Shown one piece after another: positions 8,850 to 15,183 of a DNA stretch of 18,632 nt (position 1 is its first letter; the number at the start of each line of letters is the position of its first letter). The stretch lies in NCBI GenBank assembly GCA_036521995.1, contig DATDGR010000001.1, positions 1-18,632 of the forward strand, read 5' to 3'. Below the pieces are notes generated by a model. That model was not told the DNA's origin and did not search any database. It worked only from the letters and a program-made list of their open reading frames with translations. The translations under genes and the position numbers were made by a program. Source of the stretch: Gp13-AA77 sp036521995. GTDB taxonomy: Bacteria; Acidobacteriota; Terriglobia; UBA7540.

Positions 8850-9296
8850 ATGTTCACAGCGCTTGCCTTCGTGATTGCTCTCGGTCTGGCCTGCTTCGTG
8901 GCCGCGCCCTTGCTCGCCACCGAAAAGGAGGCTGGCACATTGCCCGTGGACGTGACACCGCTCGCCGACCTCAAGCGCCGCCGCCTGGTGCTGTACGAGA
9001 ACATCCAGGATCTCGAGTTCGAGTACCGCGCTCACAAGATCGGATCGAAAGACTACGAGGCGCTACGGGACACTTACACTGCGGAAGCCGCGCAACTGAT
9101 GACCGCCTCGCGCCAGATCGAGCGCGGCAGTACCGAGGAGGCTTTCATCGAGCGTGAGGTGGCAGCAAGACGGGCCCGGACTCAGCGCCAAGCCCCGACG
9201 GTGCCCGATTACACTTGCCCGAAGTGCGGGTTCGAGAATCCCTTGCCCGTGAAATTCTGCGGCGACTGCGGCGCCAAGATACGCGACAAGAGGTAG
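8850..9296 (+). CDS. CcmI-like membrane protein with C-terminal zinc ribbon
   Basis: The 148 residues start with one membrane helix (about residues 3-22). A predicted helical/coiled region of about 80 residues follows, containing LYENIQDLEFEYRAHKIGSK, which matches the short helical motif after the first helix of CcmI-type proteins ('RDL.FE...GK....DY'). The C-terminus ends in a four-cysteine zinc ribbon, C123-P-K-C126 and C137-G-D-C140. The full TPR domain of proteobacterial CcmI is missing. The start has an agga site six bases upstream. Its position directly after ccmH suggests a part in presenting apocytochrome to the lyase complex, though that role is inferred from context. A generic zinc-ribbon protein is the alternative. 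Confidence 0.72.
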   Translation: MFTALAFVIALGLACFVAAPLLATEKEAGTLPVDVTPLADLKRRRLVLYENIQDLEFEYRAHKIGSKDYEALRDTYTAEAAQLMTASRQIERGSTEEAFIEREVAARRARTQRQAPTVPDYTCPKCGFENPLPVKFCGDCGAKIRDKR

Positions 9297-9379
9297 CCTT
9301 GCGGTTCGCAGTTGGTTGTCAAGTTGACGCCGGCGGATGTCAGTCGCGGGGGTGCATATCAGCATTCTCAGGCATCGAT

Positions 9380-9411
9380 TTGAAATCTGAAATCTTGAAC
9401 TTGAAATCCTC
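9380..9411 (+). repeat. Degenerate ttgaaatc-type low-complexity spacer
   Basis: The gap between the zinc-ribbon gene and the next signal peptide contains several variants of (c)ttgaaatct in a row. It resembles the non-coding spacer repeats seen at 12524-12645. It supports the view that the long frame starting at 9215 is not translated from its first codon. Confidence 0.4.
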
Positions 9412-9463
9412 CAACTGGGTGGTTCGCTCACTGAGTTTCGGCGTTCGGGCGAACGGGCACCTG

Positions 9464-10750
9464 ATGGCAGCGCTCATTTCAGCGGCGGTGTTGCTTCTCC
9501 TTCCCTCTCTCGTTTGCGCCCAGGCCAAAGTCGAGGGTAGAGTCGTCAACGGAACCACGAACCGCCCGGTGCCCGGCCAGGAGATACGCCTGCTCATTCC
9601 GCGCGGCGGTATGCAACAGGTGGGGACCACCAAAACCGGAGCCGACGGTCACTTTGTCTTCGACGCGGCCGGCATCGATTCCAAGTCCTTCTACTTGGTC
9701 TCGACGGACTTTCAGGGCGTGCCTTACAACACGCCCGCCACGTTCAATTCCAACGGCGCTGCCAGCGTCGACCTCACGGTCTATGATTCCACCCGCTCTC
9801 CCAACGGCTTGCGCATCCCGGCCATGCGAGTGCTCGCCGGTGCTGAGAAGGACGAGCTGCGGGTGCAGGAAGAATACGCCGTCCAGAATTCCACCAACCC
9901 CCCGAGGGCCTATGCCGTGCCGGGCGCGACCTTCAGCTTTCGCATTCCGGCCGACGCGGGCACCCCCACGGTCTCTGTGGCCGGCCTTATGAATATGCCG
10001 CTGCCGCAGACGCCTGCGCCGGGCAAGCCCCCTGGCACGTTCTCGATTCACTACCCCATGAAACCGGGCGTCACCACGGTGACCGTGCAGTACGTCAAAC
10101 CCTATGAGGCGTCTGGTGTCGAACTGAAAGATGGCGCTTCCTTTCTTCTCGACCAGGCTGAACTCTATATTTATCCGTCCAGCCTCGTGGTGGACGCGCC
10201 GGGCTTCCAGCCGGCGGGAATCGACAACCCTCACCTGATCGCGAAGTATCAGGCGGCGCAGCTTCCGGCCGGCGCCTCGGCCCTTGACATCCGCCTGAGC
10301 GGCGAATCCGCCGCCGGACCGCCGCCGGGAAGCGGGCAGCCCGCCCAGGGCGGCCAGCAGGAAGAGAGTCAGGGCGGAAATCCAAACGGAAATCAGGGCG
10401 CTCAGGAAGAAGTGAAGGTGGTTCCCAATTCCGTTTCCAATCTCACCGCTCCGGTGCTGGCCGGACTTCTGCTCCTCCTCCTTTGGGCGCTCGCGGTCCG
10501 GATGATGAAGGAGTGGCCGCACATCAAGGCTGAGGCCACTGGCGAACCCGCCGGCCGCACGCTGGACCCCCAGGCTGAGAAGTTGCTCAACTCCATCGCC
10601 GACCTCGACGAGCTTTTCGCCACCGGCAAGATCGCGGAGCCGAAGTACTGGAAAGAGCGCCTGGAGCTCAAGGCCCGTCTGGTGGCCTTCCTGAAAAAGA
10701 GTCCGCCGGCCACGCTCGAGTCCTATGCCGCCCGTCAAAACCCCCACTGA
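9464..10750 (+). CDS. Exported carboxypeptidase-regulatory-like protein with C-terminal membrane helix
   Basis: I chose the ATG at 9464 because it begins a clean signal peptide (MAALISAAVLLLLPSLVCAQA); the frame is open further upstream but over spacer-like sequence. Residues 22-100 look like a carboxypeptidase-regulatory-like beta sandwich (VEGRVVNGTTNRPVPGQEIR, then TKTGADGHFVFD). Further beta-rich extracytoplasmic sequence follows, then a Pro/Gly/Gln-rich linker (about 285-320). A membrane helix lies at about 329-346. The cytoplasmic tail has a helical segment (about 370-412, LLNSIADLDELFATGKIAEP) resembling CcmI-type or zinc-ribbon-linked helices. The 3' end overlaps the next ATP-binding gene by 26 bp. 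Function is unknown; the context suggests an accessory role in cytochrome c maturation. Confidence 0.78.
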   Translation: MAALISAAVLLLLPSLVCAQAKVEGRVVNGTTNRPVPGQEIRLLIPRGGMQQVGTTKTGADGHFVFDAAGIDSKSFYLVSTDFQGVPYNTPATFNSNGAASVDLTVYDSTRSPNGLRIPAMRVLAGAEKDELRVQEEYAVQNSTNPPRAYAVPGATFSFRIPADAGTPTVSVAGLMNMPLPQTPAPGKPPGTFSIHYPMKPGVTTVTVQYVKPYEASGVELKDGASFLLDQAELYIYPSSLVVDAPGFQPAGIDNPHLIAKYQAAQLPAGASALDIRLSGESAAGPPPGSGQPAQGGQQEESQGGNPNGNQGAQEEVKVVPNSVSNLTAPVLAGLLLLLLWALAVRMMKEWPHIKAEATGEPAGRTLDPQAEKLLNSIADLDELFATGKIAEPKYWKERLELKARLVAFLKKSPPATLESYAARQNPH

Positions 10751-11447
10751 AGGTGCGCTCGAGGCCCGCGGCGTCTCCAAATTCTTTGGCGATCTCCCCG
10801 CCTTGCGCAACGTTACCCTGCGCATCGAGCCGGGCGACTCGGCGCTGCTCTACGGCCCCAACGGCGCCGGCAAGACCACCTTGTTACGTACGCTGGCGGG
10901 GCTCGCCCGTCCGGCGGAAGGCGAAGTGCTGTTCGCTGGCCGGAGCCTCGCTGAGGACAGCCAGACCGCCAAGGCCAGGATTGGATTCGTTTCGCACGCT
11001 ACGTTTCTTTACAACGAGCTTACCGGGCGCGAAAATCTGCGTCTTTTCGGCCGTCTCTACGGCCTGCGCGATCTCGAGCGCCGCATCGACTGGGCTCTTG
11101 ATCTCTTCGCGGTCCGCGAGCGCGCCCATGAACCGGCGCGAGATCTCTCACGCGGCTTGCAGCAGCGCATGTCGCTGGCCCGCGCTCTCCTGCATGACCC
11201 GAGCTTCCTGCTGCTCGACGAACCCTTTACGGGCCTTGACGCCGATTCCGCCGGCAACCTCGAGGGTCTACTGGCGCGCCTGCCGAAAGAAGGCAAAGCG
11301 CTGATTTTTTCGACGCACAATTACACCCAGGGCGCCTCGCTCGCGCGGCGAGTGGTAGCGCTCGAAAGGGGCCGAATCAAGTATGATGGTCCGGTGGAGC
11401 TCGTGCCGGAAGTGCTGATCGCGGTGGACCAGGTGCTCAGGCCGTGA
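10725..11447 (+). CDS. ccmA: CcmA-like haem-export ABC transporter ATPase
   Basis: ATP-binding subunit of an ABC transporter; in system I, CcmAB with CcmC and CcmD releases haem-loaded CcmE from CcmC. All motifs are intact in 240 residues: Walker A GPNGAGKT (44-51), signature LSRGLQQR (141-148, the SRG.QQR form typical of CcmA), Walker B FLLLDEP (161-167) and switch His198 (FSTHN). The start ATG lies inside the preceding gene, so translational coupling is likely. Downstream, where ccmB and ccmC would be expected, the next gene is an unrelated propeller protein. Another small ABC ATPase family is possible, but the signature sequence and neighbours favour CcmA. Confidence 0.85.
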   Translation: MPPVKTPTEGALEARGVSKFFGDLPALRNVTLRIEPGDSALLYGPNGAGKTTLLRTLAGLARPAEGEVLFAGRSLAEDSQTAKARIGFVSHATFLYNELTGRENLRLFGRLYGLRDLERRIDWALDLFAVRERAHEPARDLSRGLQQRMSLARALLHDPSFLLLDEPFTGLDADSAGNLEGLLARLPKEGKALIFSTHNYTQGASLARRVVALERGRIKYDGPVELVPEVLIAVDQVLRP

Positions 11448-11520
11448 CCGGGCGCGCCAGAGCTGGCTCTCGTCGCAGCCAACAGATGGCGGCGCAACGC
11501 GCTCCCAGGGAGGATAAATC

Positions 11521-12522
11521 ATGCTGCCACTTCTTGCCTTGACGTTCGCTCTCGCCTTGGTCTTGCCCGCACATCACCCCGCGCCGTCTTCAGCAGCCGC
11601 CGGATTGCTGCTGGTGGCCAACAAGGGCGAACACACGCTCGGCTTGATTGATGCTGAAGGAGGCCGCCAGGCTTTGACCATCCCCGAAAGCGGTGTTACC
11701 GGACACGAAGTGATCGCCTCGCCGGACGGGCGCCTTGCGTTTGTTCCCATCTACGGCAACTCGGGCGTGGGTATGCCGGGCACCGACGGCAGTACGCTCG
11801 ACGTCTTCAGCCTCAGCGAGCAGCGCCTGGTTCACACCATCGATTTCGGGCACGGCGTCCGGCCGCACTGCCCCTTGTTCGGGCCCAAGGACGGCCTGCT
11901 CTATGTCACCACCGAGTTGGACCAAGCGGTGACGGTGATCGACCCCCACACGTTCAAGATCGTTGCCAAGGTGCCCACCGGCGCTCCGGAATCGCACATG
12001 CTGGCCATCAGCTCCGATGGAATGCGAGGCTACACAGCTAACGTCGGGCCTGGGAGCGTCTCGGTGCTTGACCTGGTGGGGCGCAAGACGATGACCGTGA
12101 TTCCAGTCGCCACGCACGTGCAACGCATCTCGGTCACGCCGGATGGCCGCTGGGTGTTCACCTCCGACACCGAAAAGCCGCGCCTCGCCGTGATCGATAC
12201 CGCGAGCAACAAAGTCGACCGCTGGATCACTCTGCCCGCCACCGGCTACGGTAGCGCGCCCACACCGGACGGCAAGTGGCTGCTGGTGGCGCTGCCCGAC
12301 GCGCCAGGCGTGGCGGTGGTCGATCTCAGCACCCTGCAGGTGGCACGCACGATCAGCCTGCCGCCTGCCCCGCAAGAGGTAGTGATCCGGCCCGATGGAA
12401 AGATGGCCTACATCTCTTGCGACCGGAGCCGTCAGGTGGCGGCGATCACCGTTGGCGATTGGACGGTGGCGAAGCTGATCGACGCCGGCAAGAGCGCGGA
12501 TGGTCTGGCGTGGGCGCGATAA
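11521..12522 (+). CDS. Secreted YVTN-type seven-bladed beta-propeller protein
   Basis: The 333 residues start with a hydrophobic signal sequence (about 1-27). Repeated propeller strands follow, each with a 'V.D..T..V...I..G..P..V..SPDG...Y.' pattern, for example VTVIDPHTFKIVAKVPTGAP, LAVIDTASNKVDRWITL and VAVVDLSTLQVARTISLPPA. This is the YVTN/SMP-30-like propeller found in many exported acidobacterial proteins. A strong gggagg site precedes the ATG by about eight bases. It follows ccmA by 73 bp on the same strand, but its relation to the ccm genes is uncertain. No catalytic residues can be assigned, and the ligand is unknown. Confidence 0.85.
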   Translation: MLPLLALTFALALVLPAHHPAPSSAAAGLLLVANKGEHTLGLIDAEGGRQALTIPESGVTGHEVIASPDGRLAFVPIYGNSGVGMPGTDGSTLDVFSLSEQRLVHTIDFGHGVRPHCPLFGPKDGLLYVTTELDQAVTVIDPHTFKIVAKVPTGAPESHMLAISSDGMRGYTANVGPGSVSVLDLVGRKTMTVIPVATHVQRISVTPDGRWVFTSDTEKPRLAVIDTASNKVDRWITLPATGYGSAPTPDGKWLLVALPDAPGVAVVDLSTLQVARTISLPPAPQEVVIRPDGKMAYISCDRSRQVAAITVGDWTVAKLIDAGKSADGLAWAR

Positions 12523-12523
12523 A

Positions 12524-12645
12524 GATTCTTGGATTGTAGATCTTAGATGTCGGTTTTGCGGAGGCTAGCCGCCGGGTCGCCGCTGGTAAATCCGGAATGA
12601 AACTGGTCTTCCCGATCCAAAATCGAAGGTCTAAGATCCAAGATC
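12524..12645. repeat. Inverted repeat between convergent genes
   Basis: The left part contains tcttggattgtagatctt and the right part contains tctaagatccaagatc. They pair as tctaagat plus ccaaga with a bulge in the left arm. The arms are about 75 bp apart and AT-rich compared with the surroundings. Sitting between convergent stops (12522 and 12644), the structure may serve as a weak bidirectional terminator. The sequence type (gatcttggatcttag variants) also looks like a dispersed spacer repeat. Confidence 0.45.
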
Positions 12646-13285
12646 AAATGATCTCCACCTGGCAGTTTTTCACCAGCGACTTGAACCTCTGGGCGTCGGC
12701 CTCGCTGCCTACAATGGCGCCGTAGTGCATAGGCACCGCGATCTTGGGATTGATCGCTGCCGCCGCCTCAGCCGCTTCTTCCGCGGTCATCACGTAGGTG
12801 CCGGAGACGGGCAGCAGTGCGACATCGCACTTGATCGATTTCATCTCTGGGATGAAATCGGCGTCGCCGGCGTGATAGACGGTGGTGCCGTCCATTTTGA
12901 TCAGAAAGCCCAGGCGTTTCTCTCCTGGAGGATGAAATCTCTTTCCCGGCTCGGGACCCTTGTCGAGGTTGTATGCCGGATAGCCATCAATCTCCACCTT
13001 GCCCACCGTACGCTTCCCGCCCGGGTCCAGGTAATGGACCTCCTTCACCTTCACACTCTTGAGCCCCTCCTTGCAGAGAGGGCTGGCCACGATGGTGGTT
13101 CCCGGAAAACTCACTTTGTTCAGGTCCTCGAGACTGAGGTGATCGAAGTGCTCATGACTGATCAGCACGATGTCCGCTTCGTCGCCTTTCATCACCTTGA
13201 AGGGATCAACGTAGATCACCTTGGATCCGGCAACGCGAAAGGCGTCATGCGCAATGCGCGTGATATCGAGGTTCAGCAGCTTCAT
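12644..13285 (-). CDS. UlaG-like metallo-beta-lactamase-fold metal-dependent hydrolase
   Basis: MBL-fold enzyme of the UlaG/UPF0173 type, which hydrolyses phosphodiester- or lactone-like bonds using a metal centre. In 213 residues the metal ligands are visible: HEHFDH at 44-49, Asp141 in VYHAGDADF, and His187 in PMHYGA. The protein lacks a signal peptide and should be cytoplasmic. The ATG at 13285 is preceded by ggagaa at good spacing. It is convergent with the propeller gene and has no operon partner, so the substrate cannot be predicted. Confidence 0.9.
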   Translation of the reverse strand: MKLLNLDITRIAHDAFRVAGSKVIYVDPFKVMKGDEADIVLISHEHFDHLSLEDLNKVSFPGTTIVASPLCKEGLKSVKVKEVHYLDPGGKRTVGKVEIDGYPAYNLDKGPEPGKRFHPPGEKRLGFLIKMDGTTVYHAGDADFIPEMKSIKCDVALLPVSGTYVMTAEEAAEAAAAINPKIAVPMHYGAIVGSEADAQRFKSLVKNCQVEII

Positions 13286-13772
13286 GGGCGATTCTCCGTT
13301 TTGATACTCACGATGGAAGTGGCCGCCGGAATCTGGCAGGCGAGTCCAGCAGCAACATCATACCAAATGTCAGTTCCGCCGGATGTAAGGAAGGAGTCTT
13401 ACGAAAGCGCTGCCGTCATCGGCCGGTGACCGTCAACTCGCCACACGACGCCTCCGATTGCCTCCTCGTCGAATTCGCCAAGAGGCTCAGCCCGATCCCC
13501 TCTGTCGGGTGTTCTCAATTTAGGACACTTTTGTCAAAAGGCTGCAGTGCACTAGCCGCGTGGCGCTTTTCGATGACACCCACATGGGCAAAAGACGGAC
13601 GCGGGGCACCGCTAACCCGACTCGTGGCCGGTAGGACGCGGGCAAGGCAATACAGGAGGCCGAAGACGGGACGGAGCGTCGTGAAAGGAGAGTGATGGAC
13701 CTAGTGGGCCGACCAATCCCTGCCACATGAGCCGCCGCGGCGCGATTCGATGACAGTCGAACGGCGACCGGC
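13286..13772. other. 487-bp gap without a convincing gene; possible IS scar
   Basis: Frames crossing this region on either strand (for example 13426-13695 plus and 13520-13795 minus) show no protein-like pattern. The segment 13507-13540 (tgttctcaatttaggacac and following) is AT-rich in a GC-rich setting and looks like an insertion-sequence end, but no matching second end or transposase fragment was recognised. No RNA gene was identified. Confidence 0.4.
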
Positions 13773-14942
13773 TTACTGCGTCCGCAAGAAGCCATGATAC
13801 ACGCCGCTCGCGTCGCTGTAGAACCCCGTGATCGCGTTCTCCGGATTGATTGCGCCAGGAGAAGTGCCTTGGCCCGAGCCGGTGCCCGCGCCGGGAACGT
13901 CGAACGTTGTGATGGTGCCGTCCGGAGCGCGCACGAAGCCGTGATTCACATTGCTCGCGTCGATGTAGAATCCCGCGATTACCCCCTCCGGGTTGATGTT
14001 CAAAGCGTAGGTGCCCTGGCCACTGCCCGTACCCGCATCTGGCGCATCGAACGTGGTGACGGCGCCGTCAGCGGCGCGTACGAAGCCGTGGTTCACACCG
14101 TTCGGGTCAGTGTAAAGCCCGGGAATCGCCCCCGCTGGGTTAATGCCTGCGCTGGACGTGCCCTGGTACATGCCTGTGCCCGCCCCCGATACATTGAACT
14201 CGGTGATGGTGCCGTCCGGAGCGCGCACGTAGCCATGCTCCACGTAGTTGGCGTCAAGGTAGGTTCCAGCGATTGCCCCCTCCGGGTTGATCCCGTCCCC
14301 TTCGCTTGCGGTGTAGGTGCCCTGGCCGCTGTCTGTGCCCGCGCCGGGAGCGTCGAACGTCGTGAAAGTGCCGTCAGAAGCGCGCACGTAGCCATGCTCC
14401 ACGTAGTTGGCGTCAATGTAGAATCCCGCGATTGCCCCTTTCGGGTTGATGTTGAGGCTGTACGTGCCTTGGTACATGCCTGTGCCCGCGCCGGGAGCTT
14501 CGAACGTCGTGGAAGTGCCGTCAGAAGCGAGCAGGAAGCCGTGAATCACGTTGCTGGCGTCAAAGTACGATCCCGCGATCGCCCCCGCCGGGTTGATGCT
14601 GTAAGGGATGGTGCCTTGGCCGGCGCCCGTGCCTGCGCCAGGGGCCTCGAACTCAGTGAAAGTACCGTCAGGAGCACGCAGGAAGCCGTAGATCACGTCA
14701 CTGGCGTCAAGGTAGTATCCCGTGATCGCCCCTGACGGGTTAAGGTAAAAGGGGACAGTGCCTTGGCCGGCGCCCGTGCCGGCGCCTGGCGCTTCGAAGC
14801 TGATAATGACGGGCTCGCGAGTCCAAGCCTGGCTCTTCGCGGGAAACACCAGTCCGAGCGCGCAGGTCACCAAGCACAGCGTCAGCGCTACCTTGCGCCA
14901 GGCCGCGGCACCGACCAAACCAAAAGCAAATCGAGTCCTCAT
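13773..14942 (-). CDS. Secreted HAF-repeat protein (seven tandem repeats)
   Basis: The 389 residues start with a signal peptide (MRTRFAF... to about residue 39, ending FPAKSQAW). Seven tandem repeats of 48-53 residues follow and fill the protein. The repeat consensus is F-[DE]-APGAGTG..QGT...NP.GAI.G.Y.DA..V.HGF.RA.DGT.T. It matches the 'extracellular repeat, HAF family' pattern known from acidobacterial and other exported proteins and probably folds as a beta structure. The last repeat ends at the stop codon after HGFLRTQ. A strong gaggagg site lies ahead of the ATG. The gene is divergent from the kinase gene. Function is unknown; a surface or secreted structural role is only a guess. Confidence 0.88.
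   Translation of the reverse strand: MRTRFAFGLVGAAAWRKVALTLCLVTCALGLVFPAKSQAWTREPVIISFEAPGAGTGAGQGTVPFYLNPSGAITGYYLDASDVIYGFLRAPDGTFTEFEAPGAGTGAGQGTIPYSINPAGAIAGSYFDASNVIHGFLLASDGTSTTFEAPGAGTGMYQGTYSLNINPKGAIAGFYIDANYVEHGYVRASDGTFTTFDAPGAGTDSGQGTYTASEGDGINPEGAIAGTYLDANYVEHGYVRAPDGTITEFNVSGAGTGMYQGTSSAGINPAGAIPGLYTDPNGVNHGFVRAADGAVTTFDAPDAGTGSGQGTYALNINPEGVIAGFYIDASNVNHGFVRAPDGTITTFDVPGAGTGSGQGTSPGAINPENAITGFYSDASGVYHGFLRTQ
13776..14805 (-). repeat. Seven tandem DNA repeats of about 147-159 bp inside the HAF gene
   Basis: The protein repeats are mirrored at DNA level. On the plus strand, blocks such as gtgccttggcc.g.gcccgtg followed by gcgccgggagc.tcgaacgt recur about every 150 bp from 13860 to 14800. 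Some neighbouring blocks share long near-identical runs, for example the cacgtagttggcgtcaa stretch at about 14240 and 14400. This points to expansion by unequal recombination. Copy number may vary between strains. Confidence 0.8.
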
Positions 14943-15183
14943 AACGGTAATCCTCCTCTTTGACTTCTTTTAGTCTCGCCTTCAATCGCTTCGCGACTGA
15001 GGGCAGCTTGAACCGGGGAGAGACCGGGATCAATGGTACGGGCGTGACATCTGTGTGATATCGAGGTGACTTGGGCCGACACGGTGGGTGAGTTTGGAGA
15101 ATGCCCCGGGGTAGTGCCCGTGAGCTATCTCCCAGTGACGTTGGGGGTTACGCCGGCCGCCCGCCGTTAAATTAGATTTCGAC
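14943..15183. promoter_or_regulatory. Divergent spacer between the HAF gene and the kinase gene
   Basis: About 240 bp separate the divergent starts of the HAF-repeat gene and the wHTH-kinase gene, so promoters for both must lie here. No confident -35/-10 pair or operator was identified. Because the neighbouring kinase carries a DNA-binding domain, autoregulation from this spacer is conceivable but unproven. Confidence 0.3.

Noticed and set aside
9479..10825. 448-codon minus-strand frame opposite the CarboxypepD-like gene
   Set aside because: Arg/Gly/His-rich composition and no start context; antisense shadow.
13794..14735. 313-codon plus-strand frame with repeats opposite the HAF gene
   Set aside because: Its repeats only mirror the tandem DNA repeats; the minus-strand frame has a signal peptide, a strong ribosome site and a known repeat family.
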